A DNA stretch of 64,000 bases, taken from the NCBI GenBank assembly GCA_023414875.1, contig JAEZMV010000014.1:19964-83963 (forward strand), given 5' to 3'. A program made the translations under genes and the position numbers. Shown here one piece after another: positions 17,645 to 26,561 of the stretch. The notes under the pieces were generated by a model that worked only from the letters and a program-made list of their open reading frames with translations, made no database searches and was not told the origin of the DNA. This DNA comes from Bacillota bacterium. GTDB taxonomy: Bacteria; Bacillota; Clostridia; Lachnospirales; Lachnospiraceae. How positions within the stretch are numbered: the first letter of the stretch is position 1; every line of letters begins with the position of its first letter.

Positions 17645-18583
17645 CTAGTAATTTCCTAAAGTTGCTACCATAACAGCCTTAATCGTATGCATACGGTTTT
17701 CTGCCTCGTCAAATACCACCTCGGCAAAACGTTCAAATATTTCTTCTGTAACTTCTTTCCCTTTTACTGCAGGTAAACAGTGCAAAAAGACTGTACTATC
17801 CTTCTTGGTACGAGCCAGTAAATCATTATTTACCTGATACGGCTTTAATAATGCAGCTCTTTCTGCTGCCAACGCTTCCTCTCCCATAGAACTCCAAACA
17901 TCAGTATATATAGCATCTGCACCCTCAACAGCCTCAAGAGAATCAGATATCTCAATAAGGCATCCGGAAGCACTTGCGTACTCTTCACAAAGCTTGATCA
18001 GGGATTGTTCCGGCCATAATGACTTAGGGGCAAGGATAGTAAAGTGAATTCCCATCTTTGAAGCTCCAATCATCAGGCTGTTCGCCATGTTGTTGCGGCC
18101 ATCTCCCACATATACCAGTTTCAGCCCTTTAAGCTTACCAAACTGCTCTTTTAAAGTCAAGAAGTCAGCAAGAATTTGTGTCGGGTGATATAAATCCGTT
18201 AAACCATTCCATACAGGAACTTTACTGTATTCTGCCAATTTCTCAACCGTTTCCTGCTTAAACCCCCTGAACTCTATTCCATCAAACATTCTACCTAATA
18301 CTCTAGCTGTATCTTCAATGCTTTCCTTATGACCCAATTGAATATCATTCTTGCCTAAATACTCTGGGTGGGCACCTTCATCGATGCATCCTATCGTAAA
18401 AGCACAACGTGTTCTGGTAGATGGTTTTTCAAAAATTAATGCAATATTTTTTCCCTTTAAGCTGCTACCGGTGATACCCTGTTTCTTTTTTTGTTTTAAA
18501 TCCGCCGCCAAGTCAAGTAAATAGTCTATCTCCTCCGGGGTAAAATCCTTTAATGTTAATAAGCTTCGTCCTTTTAAATTCAT
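17645..18583 (-). CDS. argF: Ornithine carbamoyltransferase
   Basis: Transfers the carbamoyl group from carbamoyl phosphate to ornithine to make citrulline in arginine synthesis (or the reverse in the arginine deiminase route). The 312-aa product has the carbamoyl-phosphate motif STRTRC at 55-60, HPTQ in the polar domain, and the ornithine-loop HCLPA near the C-terminus. GGAGG precedes the ATG. No arginine-deiminase genes are nearby, which favours the anabolic role. No T-box or clear ARG box was found upstream. Confidence 0.95.
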   Translation of the reverse strand: MNLKGRSLLTLKDFTPEEIDYLLDLAADLKQKKKQGITGSSLKGKNIALIFEKPSTRTRCAFTIGCIDEGAHPEYLGKNDIQLGHKESIEDTARVLGRMFDGIEFRGFKQETVEKLAEYSKVPVWNGLTDLYHPTQILADFLTLKEQFGKLKGLKLVYVGDGRNNMANSLMIGASKMGIHFTILAPKSLWPEQSLIKLCEEYASASGCLIEISDSLEAVEGADAIYTDVWSSMGEEALAAERAALLKPYQVNNDLLARTKKDSTVFLHCLPAVKGKEVTEEIFERFAEVVFDEAENRMHTIKAVMVATLGNY

Positions 18584-18997
18584 ATTGCCTCCATTCTGTC
18601 GTCAATTGCATCATCTCTCAAGCATGGGGGTACTATATACATGTCTGCTGAATAATAGTGTGCAAATGAAACGAACTAATAATTATACTTTATTATGTGT
18701 ATTTATACATTATTCCAATTTCATAAAAATGTCAAGCAAAAAGATAAAAAACGATAATTAATGGATATTTAAGGACTTAAACTTAATAAGACCCAACGCA
18801 AGCATGCGATGGGTTTATTATAAATATAAATAGAAAAGCAAAAATAGTAGCGTAAATCAGAAGACTGCCATAAATCGAGAATCTTTAATTCGTTTTATGG
18901 CAGCCTTAGTATTAGTGAGTAAAGAATTCAACTTTGTTGAATTCTTAGTAAATATAATAATGAATTCCAGTGGATATTCATTATTATATTTACGGGT
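18584..18997 (-). other. Intergenic region with four consecutive hairpins
   Basis: No gene seen. Between argF and the LTA-synthase-like gene lie four stem-loops at 18784-18820 (TAATAAGACCCA/TGGGTTTATTA), 18865-18903 (CTGCCATAA/TTATGGCAG), 18922-18946 (AAGAATTCAA/TTGAATTCTT) and 18951-18990 (a 40-base AT-rich palindrome). None has a clear minus-strand T-run. The last belongs to the TTCCAGTG hairpin family. They may act together as a 3'-end barrier for the upstream transcript. The argF promoter should be near 18620-18700. Confidence 0.6.
18951..18990. repeat. TTCCAGTG-core palindrome, copy 1
   Basis: A 40-bp palindrome in which AATATAATAATGAAT pairs with its complement around a TCCAGTGGA core. 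The flanking bases on the minus strand (ACTAAGAATTCAAC) resemble those of the copy at 24425-24466 (ACTACGAATTGAAC), so the two are likely related by descent. Confidence 0.6.
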
Positions 18998-20836
18998 TTA
19001 GTGAGTAATAAACTCGGCAATTAAATTCTGCTCCAGTATCTCTTTGGAGGTGGTCTTTAGTAATATTGCTCTATCATACTGTTCATTAAAATATGATGCT
19101 TCGAATTCTTCGCCGGTTCCAATCCTCCATGCCCTGCTACCTTCAAAAATCCCTTCTCTTGAAATCTCAAACATTACATTATTGGTTGCAAAGGAACCTT
19201 CAAATAAATAGGAGGTAAAGGCTACAAATCCTGCTGTAGCATTAGATAAATCTTGACCAAGGATAAAGGTATTATCCTTAAAATCCAAGCCCATGACATT
19301 ACCGATGGTGGGTAAGAAGTCAATCTGTCCGCCGGTAGTACTAATAGTTTCATTGACATTGCTTCCCGGAACATGGATGATTAGCGGAACATTAAACATC
19401 TCATCATAATCATATTCTCTGCCAATGAACTCCCTCATGCGTTCCTTTACGTCCTCCATACCGCAATTCAAGCCGTGATGGTCACCATATAAAGCGATTA
19501 CTGTATTCTCATATAGACCTGCTGCCTTCAAATCCTCTATCAACTGACCGATTGCTTCATCCGTATATCTTACAGTCTCCAGATAATGGCCAAATTTTGT
19601 GTCAATATCTTTCTCAGCTAAGGTTAAGGTCTTATATTGCTCATCCAATACAAATGGATGATGATTCGTCAAGGTAATAGCAAAGGTAAAAAAAGGTTCT
19701 TTTTGTTCCTCGATAATCGGTATCAGCTGCTTGAACATAGATTTATCCGAAACACCCATTCCGATAACCTCATCTTGGTTTAGATCTTCTAAGCTGATGA
19801 AATCTTGGAATCCCTGGTTAGGATAAGCATTCTCCCTATTCCAGAAGCCTCCGCGATAGCCATGAATAGCAAACGCATAATACCCTTGCTCCCTCATCAG
19901 CCATGGCAAACCATTAAAGGTGTTTTCTCCATAGATTCGATAGCTTTCGCCTGCAATAACAGGATAAAGACTGTTTAAGCTGGAGAATTCCGCATCTGCA
20001 GTATTCCCCTTACCGATGTTAGAAAAATACTGGTCATAGTATAGGGTATCCTTCTGCATCAGGCGGTTTAAATTCGGTGTAATTTGCTGACCTTCATACT
20101 CTGCACCTAATACAAACTGCTGTACTGCCTCCAGCTGGATTACAATCAGATTCTTTCCTTTTCCGATACTGTTATAACGTGGCTTCACAGCCTCCGGAAC
20201 ATCTTCAAGTACTTCCAGTATCTCTTCCGCCTCCATCTCCTGCGGAGCCAGACTTTCTGATATGGTATCACAAATATCATTCACATGGCTTGTGAAGAAT
20301 TCCATTCTGTTTACACGTGCAATTGCAACGGAGTCAAACGGATTAGCAATTAGGGTAATCAGCAGAATTGTCAATGTGTAAAGAACATATTTGAGTTTTT
20401 TCCAAGGAATCCACTTTTGTAAATTCTCTCTTGTAATATGTTTTTTAAAACAGTGATAAGCAAACGGTATATCAATAAATAATAAGAAGCTTGCAGGTAT
20501 AATAGTATCAAAGAAGCTTTTCGGCACTGCAGTAACACTCTTTGCCTGCCATAGCTGCCGGATTGAAACCGTCTGGTTATAGTAATTATAGTACATGGTA
20601 TCCGCAAACATCAGTAAGCTAAACAGAAAATACACCACAAGAAAAATGCCTCTTTTTCTCTTTAGGCCACTTCTTCCAAAGCAAATAAACATCGTTGCGA
20701 ACACTACAAAGCTCAGCAATATCATAACGAGTTCCATTCTATTTACTTCAATAAGCGAGTAGTATGTTGCCATTTTAAAGATAAATAAAAACGTTATGAA
20801 GTATGGTGATCCAAGTATTTCTTTAAACTTTTTCAT
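18998..20836 (-). CDS. LTA synthase-like membrane sulfatase (glycerolphosphate/phosphatidylglycerol transferase family)
   Basis: Polytopic enzyme of 612 aa. Five N-terminal transmembrane helices span about residues 11-165, followed by a large extracellular alkaline-phosphatase/sulfatase domain. Key residues fit LtaS: a metal-binding glutamate in IQLEAVQ (about 236), the nucleophile threonine in GNTADAEF (about 279) and the metal site YGDHHG. By family it would polymerise or add glycerol phosphate from phosphatidylglycerol to a lipid-linked or surface glycan. ATG at 20836 follows GGGGGA; a start at 20857 would add seven residues. Whether it makes true lipoteichoic acid cannot be told, as no anchor-synthesis genes are adjacent. 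Confidence 0.9.
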   Translation of the reverse strand: MKKFKEILGSPYFITFLFIFKMATYYSLIEVNRMELVMILLSFVVFATMFICFGRSGLKRKRGIFLVVYFLFSLLMFADTMYYNYYNQTVSIRQLWQAKSVTAVPKSFFDTIIPASFLLFIDIPFAYHCFKKHITRENLQKWIPWKKLKYVLYTLTILLITLIANPFDSVAIARVNRMEFFTSHVNDICDTISESLAPQEMEAEEILEVLEDVPEAVKPRYNSIGKGKNLIVIQLEAVQQFVLGAEYEGQQITPNLNRLMQKDTLYYDQYFSNIGKGNTADAEFSSLNSLYPVIAGESYRIYGENTFNGLPWLMREQGYYAFAIHGYRGGFWNRENAYPNQGFQDFISLEDLNQDEVIGMGVSDKSMFKQLIPIIEEQKEPFFTFAITLTNHHPFVLDEQYKTLTLAEKDIDTKFGHYLETVRYTDEAIGQLIEDLKAAGLYENTVIALYGDHHGLNCGMEDVKERMREFIGREYDYDEMFNVPLIIHVPGSNVNETISTTGGQIDFLPTIGNVMGLDFKDNTFILGQDLSNATAGFVAFTSYLFEGSFATNNVMFEISREGIFEGSRAWRIGTGEEFEASYFNEQYDRAILLKTTSKEILEQNLIAEFITH

Positions 20837-21226
20837 AAAGTCCCCCAAATCATTCAATAAACAAACAAATTGTTACAACGCCCATAATTTACCCAAATGT
20901 AACATACAGGCCAAATATTCCCCTAGGTTAACCTAAAACACAAACCCTCAATCCATACCTACATCCCCTCTTATGGATTCAACTAGGGTAATATCAGTAA
21001 TAAGCTAGCACTATAATATATCATTGTGGATTTATAATCAAGCGGAAAAATCTTAAATTTTTCTTAATCGTTTGCACCTTTTTTTATGCAATTATACTAA
21101 TATCACTGAAAAGCTTTCGAAGACCCCTGCAAGTAGATTCAGGGGTCTTTTTTATGCATCAGACACTACCACGTCGTAACTGCCTTATTTTTATCGTATT
21201 GCTTCAGTCATTCTGTTTATTAACAG
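20837..21226. other. Intergenic region upstream of the LTA synthase-like gene
   Basis: No gene seen. It contains a short palindrome (TAGGTTAACCTA at 20924-20935), a hairpin with AATCCATA/TATGGATT arms (20950-20979) and the terminator-like hairpin at 21120-21153. The promoter of the LTA synthase-like gene should lie here. Confidence 0.5.
21120..21153. terminator. Terminator hairpin
   Basis: AAGACCCCTG and CAGGGGTCTT pair around a 10-base loop and run into TTTTTT on the plus strand. It lies 75 bases beyond the stop of the minus-strand SPFH gene. The T-run is on the opposite strand to that gene, so either it works in both directions or it ends a short plus-strand transcript. Confidence 0.7.
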
Positions 21227-22165
21227 CTATAATGCTGTATCATCCTTACTTACCTCTGTCAACGATTTTACCATTCCTGCAAGACCTTGAATGTCGGAAG
21301 GAATAATAATCTTTGTTGCTTTACCGTCAGCCGCCTTTGCAAAAGCTTCCAAACTCTTTAACTGTATGACTGCATTTCCCGGTGCCGCATCATTTAAGAA
21401 ACGGATACCCTCAGCGTTAGCCTTTTGTATCGTAAGAATTGCTTCAGCCTGACCTTCTGCCTCTCTGATGGTAGCTTCTTTTTTTGCTTCTGCCCGCAGA
21501 ATAGCAGCCAACTTTTCACCTTCTGCATCCAAAATAGCTGACTCCTTCTTTCCCTCAGATACAAGAATTGCAGATTTTTTCTGGCCTTCGGCGATTAATA
21601 TTGATTCTCTTCGTTCACGTTCCGCCTTCATCTGTTTTTCCATGGCATCCTGAATTGCTGCCGGTGGTATAATATTCTTCAGCTCAACACGGGTAACCTT
21701 GATACCCCATGGGTCGGTTGCAACATCCAGTGTTACTCTCATCTTGGTATTAATAATCTCTCTTGAGGTTAAGGTTTCATCCAGTTCCAAATCACCAATA
21801 ATATTTCTTAAGGTGGTTGCCGTTAAATTCTCAATTGCCATTAACGGATTCTCCACTCCATATGCGAAGAGCTTAGGATCTGTGATTTGAAAAAATATAA
21901 CAGTGTCTATCTTCATTGTAACATTATCCTTTGTAATTACCGGCTGTGGAGGAAAATCAAACACCTGCTCCTTCAGTAGAACCCTTTTTGCCACTTTATC
22001 GATCAACGGCATTTTAATATGAATTCCTACATCCCAGGTTGCCTGATATCCGCCTAAACGCTCCAGTATATACGCATATGTCTGAGGAACAATTTTCACA
22101 CATGATGCCAATACTAACAAAACAAACAATACAAACACAAGAATAACTACCTGTAATGTCTCCAT
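21227..22165 (-). CDS. SPFH/Band 7 membrane protein, paraslipin type
   Basis: Membrane scaffold protein of 312 aa. A single N-terminal hydrophobic helix (residues about 5-25) is followed by the SPFH domain (TYAYILERLGGYQATWDVGIH onward) and a long alanine/glutamate-rich coiled coil (about 185-255) with repeated EGKK and EAE units. It ends with a conserved GLAGMVKSL-like segment. The family oligomerises into ring cages and often supports FtsH or other membrane proteases. Its start lies 3 bp after the nfeD stop, with the ribosome site inside nfeD, so translation is coupled. The pair is the usual NfeD-SPFH operon. Confidence 0.92.
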   Translation of the reverse strand: METLQVVILVFVLFVLLVLASCVKIVPQTYAYILERLGGYQATWDVGIHIKMPLIDKVAKRVLLKEQVFDFPPQPVITKDNVTMKIDTVIFFQITDPKLFAYGVENPLMAIENLTATTLRNIIGDLELDETLTSREIINTKMRVTLDVATDPWGIKVTRVELKNIIPPAAIQDAMEKQMKAERERRESILIAEGQKKSAILVSEGKKESAILDAEGEKLAAILRAEAKKEATIREAEGQAEAILTIQKANAEGIRFLNDAAPGNAVIQLKSLEAFAKAADGKATKIIIPSDIQGLAGMVKSLTEVSKDDTAL

Positions 22166-22168
22166 AAA

Positions 22169-22603
22169 TTACTCCTCTCCTATCTTTGTGACAATTAATT
22201 TTACACCTGAAATCCCTTGTACCTTTACTTTAGTACTTTTATCTATAATATTTCCTTCCAAGGATCTTGCTGTCCATTCTTGCCCATCCACTATGACCTG
22301 GCCGACTGCGTTCATGTTATCAATTGCTATCGTTACAAGAGCCTCTTTGCCGATTACTCCCTCATAATTTGTCTTAACTCTTTTAGGATTAAAATACTTC
22401 ATTACAAGAGGTCTGGTAAAATAAAGTAAAGCAATGGATACCACCAGAAACAATATCACTTCGAGGAGTAGGTTATCATAAAATAATGATAGAATAAATG
22501 CGACCAATGCGCCTCCAGCGAACCAGATTGTTGTAAGACCCAGTGTTATAATTTCTATAAAAATAAGGATTGCAAGAACTATAAGCCAATAGATCGAATT
22601 CAT
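22169..22603 (-). CDS. NfeD-family membrane protein
   Basis: Partner of the SPFH protein, 144 aa. About four hydrophobic segments (residues 5-70) precede a soluble OB-fold domain (about 80-140: GKEALVTIAIDNMNAVGQV onward). This is the short NfeD type without the ClpP-like protease domain. GGGGGAGG precedes the ATG. The promoter at 22686-22714 would drive the two-gene operon. Confidence 0.9.
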   Translation of the reverse strand: MNSIYWLIVLAILIFIEIITLGLTTIWFAGGALVAFILSLFYDNLLLEVILFLVVSIALLYFTRPLVMKYFNPKRVKTNYEGVIGKEALVTIAIDNMNAVGQVIVDGQEWTARSLEGNIIDKSTKVKVQGISGVKLIVTKIGEE

Positions 22604-22685
22604 AAATCAACCTCCCCCTTTCCGGGTACTTCCTTAATGACATCTAAAACCTGTATCCCTTATTATTTTTCTGCCTGCTTCCTTT

Positions 22686-22714
22686 ATTTTACTAGATATT
22701 AGAATATAATTCAA
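22686..22714 (-). promoter_or_regulatory. Sigma-A-type promoter of nfeD-SPFH
   Basis: Minus strand: TTGAAT (22709-22714), 17-bp spacer, TAAAAT (22686-22691), 80 bases before the nfeD ATG. Confidence 0.6.
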
Positions 22715-22897
22715 GAGAACATGGCCATTTCTAATTATTTTCTAACCTTACCATATATTAAGTATTTTATACTGTTAGAAGACTTGCCATCCTTTATGCG
22801 CCAAATAAAAAATGACACTCCGAACTCCAAATGATACCTGACGATACCCCCCAGAAACGAAATGACATTTTTATAATATTATGTAAGAGTTACTTAT

Positions 22898-23593
22898 TTA
22901 TAACTGCTGCTGGTTACTTTCTTTTACCCCAAGCTGTATATTTAGATTTCCATTTCTGCAACGGATTGCATCAATAAATTCCTTCTCGGTTTGTTTGTCC
23001 TTCATGATGATATCATAATGCAGTTCAAACAGCGTTCCCATATTTGTTGTTTTAACCCTCTGCAGCTCACAATAGCATGTATATTTTGAAAACAAGTCAT
23101 CAAAAGCTCCCTGATAGTTCATATCTTCGGGAATGATTATTTTAAGCCTTAGTTCCTTCTGCTTTCTTATACCAAACCCCAGTTTATTCACTGTAACAAT
23201 CACCGCTCCAATTATAACAGCAGTGACAGCTCCTAATGTTAGATAACCAAGTCCGATGGATAAGCCAACCGCCATGGTTAAAAATACAAAGGAAATGTCT
23301 TTGGAATCACCAGGTATACTTCTAAATCTAACAATCGTAAAAATTCCAGCCATAGAAAAGGCTCTTGCCACGTTTTCTCCGATTAATAAAATAATGATAG
23401 CAACAATCGTAGGTAAAACTATTAAGCTTAAGATAAAGCTGGCTGACCGTTCCTTCCTGGAGGTCGTAAAATTATAGGCAAGACTAATTACTAGTCCCAG
23501 CGCTAATGCTACAAAAATACTTAATAATGTATCTTGTATACCGATTGATAAATCTGTCGTTGAAGCACTCGTTTTAAATATGGTATCAAACAT
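22898..23593 (-). CDS. DUF4956 membrane protein
   Basis: A 231-aa integral membrane protein of the DUF4956 family (PF16316). Four hydrophobic helices lie between about residues 18 and 135, with the conserved ARAFSMAGIFTIVRFRSIPGDSKDISFVF stretch (shown here only as a family hallmark) at about 80-105. A 90-residue cytosolic alpha/beta domain follows. AGGAGG lies 10 bases before ATG 23593; a start at 23617 would overlap the preceding gene. It follows a VTC-domain gene by 14 bp, a pairing known across Firmicutes. The function is unproven; linkage suggests it handles the VTC product or its transport. Confidence 0.88.
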   Translation of the reverse strand: MFDTIFKTSASTTDLSIGIQDTLLSIFVALALGLVISLAYNFTTSRKERSASFILSLIVLPTIVAIIILLIGENVARAFSMAGIFTIVRFRSIPGDSKDISFVFLTMAVGLSIGLGYLTLGAVTAVIIGAVIVTVNKLGFGIRKQKELRLKIIIPEDMNYQGAFDDLFSKYTCYCELQRVKTTNMGTLFELHYDIIMKDKQTEKEFIDAIRCRNGNLNIQLGVKESNQQQL

Positions 23594-23607
23594 ATGTAAA
23601 CTACCTC

Positions 23608-24357
23608 CTAGATGCACATTTTCTTATAATCTAGTTGCTTATAATCAAACTGTGATAATTTCGAATACTCAGTGCCATACTTTGAAAATGAAGACGAATA
23701 TATTTTGTATTTCGATAATAACTCAGCAAACCATATCGGTACTGCTGTATCTATTTTCGCTTCCATAATCCATTGATCCTGAGGAAGTAAATAATCACCA
23801 TAAATTCCATAATGCAATCCCAAGTCATAACGACGGGTTAGAATATTGGTATCGAAGGTAATCCGAAAATTATTATCATCATTTCCAAACATAGCGTTTC
23901 TATCATAAGATAGAAAGAGTGCAGGCTGCAACGTCGGATATCTTTGAACTATAAAATCAATCTCATTTAGAATCTGCTCATTCATAGAATCCTTTATCGT
24001 CGGTTTCTGTTTTGTCTCCAGATACCAATAGGCTTCTTCAAGAGGGATAGGTGTTCTACGTTTGTTAACACAGCCGTTAAACTTCTTTTTGATTTCCAGA
24101 TACACTTTGTCCTTTGATCCAACAACGCCATAACTTCTTAGTCGAAGTTTTTCTTTATAGATAGGCTTATCAATTGACTTTCTGATAATTTCATTATCCG
24201 CAGTATCATAATAGATGTTACAGATTTTATAAAAATCTCCATTACGGCTAAAGCCATCTACCTGCATATAATCCTCCAATAAGGGTTTTATCTGATGGTA
24301 AACTTCATCCGAAATAATAAATTTTTTCTCATATCTATTAAATACCTCAATAGCCAC
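23608..24357 (-). CDS. VTC-domain protein (polyphosphate polymerase-like)
   Basis: A 249-aa protein of the VTC domain family (PF09359), whose yeast member makes polyphosphate from ATP inside a basic tunnel. It opens with RYEKKFIIS, has the KLRLRSYG basic strand, YLEIKKKFNGCVNKRR, and the acidic strand WIMEAKID near the end, all expected in this triphosphate-tunnel fold. The start codon is GTG with AAGGAG upstream. It pairs with DUF4956 in one operon. In some clostridia the same pair sits next to CotH kinase genes; none is seen here, so the substrate is open. Confidence 0.9.
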   Translation of the reverse strand: MAIEVFNRYEKKFIISDEVYHQIKPLLEDYMQVDGFSRNGDFYKICNIYYDTADNEIIRKSIDKPIYKEKLRLRSYGVVGSKDKVYLEIKKKFNGCVNKRRTPIPLEEAYWYLETKQKPTIKDSMNEQILNEIDFIVQRYPTLQPALFLSYDRNAMFGNDDNNFRITFDTNILTRRYDLGLHYGIYGDYLLPQDQWIMEAKIDTAVPIWFAELLSKYKIYSSSFSKYGTEYSKLSQFDYKQLDYKKMCI

Positions 24358-24424
24358 TTCCTACTTCTCCTTTAAATATACAGAATTGTTGTCATATGAA
24401 ACAAGATATTTAAGTTCAATTCGT

Positions 24425-24466
24425 AGTAATAATAATGATTTCCAGTGAAAATTTCTTACTATTTTT
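24425..24466. repeat. TTCCAGTG-core palindrome, copy 2
   Basis: AGTAATAATAATGATT pairs imperfectly with AATTTCTTACT around a TTCCAGTGAAA core, in the gap between the VTC gene and the SpoU gene. It is similar in core and flank to the copy at 18951-18990. Confidence 0.55.
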
Positions 24467-24500
24467 GGGTCTACTATGAAGTCTCTGCGGCTATGCGATA

Positions 24501-25301
24501 TTATCTGCCTCTCTGTCTGGCAGCCTCATACATCAGTATTGCTGCTGCCACAGCTGCGTTTAAGGATTCTACCTTACCGGCCATCGGTATTTTTATTAGA
24601 GTATCTGCTACTTTTGAAACCTGATCACTTAATCCATTCGCTTCGTTACCTATAAGAAAGGCACACTTTTTTAAGAAGTTGCCTTCGGTATGATAAGCAA
24701 TTCCGGTTAAATGCGCTGCAAATATGGTGATATTCTGTTTTTTAATTTCATTTAGGGTATCGATCAAATTATCGGTCTGAAAAAAGGGCACTCTATATAT
24801 CGACCCCATTGTAGAACGTATTACTTTGGGGTTATAAATATCAACAGTAGTATTATTAAATATGATTCCGGTTATTCCGGCGCCCTCCGCCGTTCGAATC
24901 ATGGTACCCAGGTTACCCGGATCTCTGATATCCTCTAAGATCAATAAACAGGCGTCCGGATTTTGTAACATCGTATCCAGTCTATAACTGGATTTCTTAA
25001 CTGTTCCGAGAATACCCTGTGGTGTCATTGTCTCAGAAATACTATTAAAGATAGAATCTACAAAGATATCATAGTCCAAATCCTCAAGAAAATCAGGGTT
25101 ATCTCTCATTTTTTCGTGATAGAAGGTTTCTGAAACATATGCTTTCACAAGAAGCCCTGCATCTCTGGCTTCCTCAAACATTTTCAGACCCTCAACCACA
25201 AATATCCCTTGTTCTTCTCTTGCTTTTGGCTTTTTCTGTAATAATGTTATATTTTTAACTTGTGCATTGCTTGAACTACTGATTATATTCCTTGGCTTCA
25301 T
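24501..25301 (-). CDS. SpoU-family RNA 2'-O-methyltransferase (TrmH/RlmB-like)
   Basis: SAM-dependent rRNA or tRNA ribose methyltransferase of 266 aa. The N-terminal substrate-binding part (residues about 1-110) resembles the L7Ae-like SpoU substrate-binding domain. The trefoil-knot SPOUT domain has the three family motifs: EDIRDPGNLGTMIRTA, FLIGNEANGLS and IPMAGKVESLNAAVAAAI. The ribosome site is weak. The gene lies about 170 bp downstream of prfA, after the duplicated prfA tail repeats. The exact target nucleotide is unknown. Confidence 0.93.
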   Translation of the reverse strand: MKPRNIISSSSNAQVKNITLLQKKPKAREEQGIFVVEGLKMFEEARDAGLLVKAYVSETFYHEKMRDNPDFLEDLDYDIFVDSIFNSISETMTPQGILGTVKKSSYRLDTMLQNPDACLLILEDIRDPGNLGTMIRTAEGAGITGIIFNNTTVDIYNPKVIRSTMGSIYRVPFFQTDNLIDTLNEIKKQNITIFAAHLTGIAYHTEGNFLKKCAFLIGNEANGLSDQVSKVADTLIKIPMAGKVESLNAAVAAAILMYEAARQRGR

Positions 25302-25344
25302 TTTCTAATCAATCCTCATGCAGATTTCTTTATTGCTACCTGGA

Positions 25345-25515
25345 GATCAGGCATTTACTGTTCACTGATATTTGCTAGCTTTGCTGCCTGGATCGGACGC
25401 CGATCAGGCATTTACTGTTCACTGATATTTGCAAGCTTTGCTGCCTGGATCGGACGCCGATCAGGCTTTTACTGTTCATTGATATTTGCAAGCTTTGCTG
25501 CCTGATCGGCGGCAA
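25345..25515. repeat. 57-bp tandem repeat duplicating the prfA 3' end
   Basis: Three copies start at 25345, 25402 and 25459. The third lies inside prfA and carries its last codons and stop; the other two follow the stop. Copies one and two are nearly identical, and each begins GATCAGGCA and ends TGCCTGGATCGGACGCC, so GATCAGGCA and TGCCTGGATC can pair into a hairpin. The 57-bp unit equals 19 codons, and each copy would encode a similar prfA tail (ANISEQ-stop versus ANINEQ-stop), but the protein is unaffected because the real stop comes first. Confidence 0.9.
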
Positions 25516-26542
25516 TTAGGCTATCTATGATTTCCTGTAGATCTCCATTCATAACAGCATCAATCTGATGAACGGTCAACTTAATTCGATGATCGGTAAC
25601 ACGACCCTGAGGGAAGTTATAGGTTCTGATTTTTTCAGATCGGTCACCGGTACCAACCTGGCTTTTTCTTGCTTCTGCTTCTGCGCTCTGCGCTTTTTCT
25701 AACTCAATTTCATATAACTTGGACCTTAATACCCTGATTGCCTTGTCCTTATTCTTCAACTGAGATTTTTCATCCTGACAGTTAATTACGATACCGGTCG
25801 GAATATGTGTCAATCTAACAGCTGAGTCCGTCGTATTAACACATTGACCACCATTACCGGAGGAACGGAACACATCGAATCTACAATCATTTAAATCTAA
25901 ATCCACATCTACTTCTTCCGCTTCCGGCATGATTGCTACGGTTGCTGTTGAAGTGTGAATTCTGCCACCGGATTCAGTTACCGGAACACGCTGCACGCGG
26001 TGAACACCGCTTTCATATTTAAGCTTGGAATATGCACCTTTACCGTTTATCATGAAAATAACTTCTTTAAAGCCTCCGATTCCATTCTCATTTAAACTCA
26101 TCATATCTATCTTCCAACGGTTACGTTCTGCATACATTACATACATACGATATAATTGCGCGGCAAACAGAGCTGCTTCATCTCCACCTGCACCACCACG
26201 GATTTCAACAATAACATTCTTATCATCGTTTGGATCCTTTGGAAGCAGTAATACCTTAAGTTCTTCCTCTATCTTAACAATATTTTGCTTACAAAGACTA
26301 AGTTCTTCCTTCGCAAGCTCACGCATTTCCTCGTCGCTTTCCTCTTCCAGCATTGCAATGCTTTCATCAATACTGCTTAGAGTTGCTTTATATTCCTTAT
26401 ATTTTTCAACAATATCCGTAAGGTCAGCATGCTCCTTACGAAGATTCTTAAATTTATTTTGGTCATTCATGATACTTGGATTCATCATTTCTTCTTCAAT
26501 TTCCTGAAAGCGAATCAAAATATCCTCTAGCTTGTCAAACAT
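25469..26542 (-). CDS. prfA: Peptide chain release factor 1
   Basis: Reads UAA/UAG stop codons and triggers peptide release. The 357-aa product has normal RF1 length, an N-terminal helical domain, the codon-recognition region, and the catalytic GGQ in SSGNGGQCVNTTDSAV, whose glutamine is the target of PrmC. GAGGAA precedes the ATG. It lies 19 bp after prmC in the same direction, the usual clostridial pair. The GNGGQC sequence departs slightly from the common GAGGQH; the GGQ core is intact. Confidence 0.97.
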   Translation of the reverse strand: MFDKLEDILIRFQEIEEEMMNPSIMNDQNKFKNLRKEHADLTDIVEKYKEYKATLSSIDESIAMLEEESDEEMRELAKEELSLCKQNIVKIEEELKVLLLPKDPNDDKNVIVEIRGGAGGDEAALFAAQLYRMYVMYAERNRWKIDMMSLNENGIGGFKEVIFMINGKGAYSKLKYESGVHRVQRVPVTESGGRIHTSTATVAIMPEAEEVDVDLDLNDCRFDVFRSSGNGGQCVNTTDSAVRLTHIPTGIVINCQDEKSQLKNKDKAIRVLRSKLYEIELEKAQSAEAEARKSQVGTGDRSEKIRTYNFPQGRVTDHRIKLTVHQIDAVMNGDLQEIIDSLIAADQAAKLANINEQ

Positions 26543-26561
26543 AAAAATTCCTCCACATGAA

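Noticed and set aside
18584..18780. T-box or arginine riboswitch before argF
   Set aside because: No T-box core sequence (GGTGGTACCGCG-like) or other recognisable riboswitch element is present.
21060..21153. Possible short plus-strand sRNA ending at the AAGACCCCTG hairpin
   Set aside because: A TATACT box is present (21093-21098), but the best -35 hexamer (TTGCAC) is only 15 bp away, and the RNA would be under 60 nt. The hairpin is better read as a terminator for the SPFH gene.
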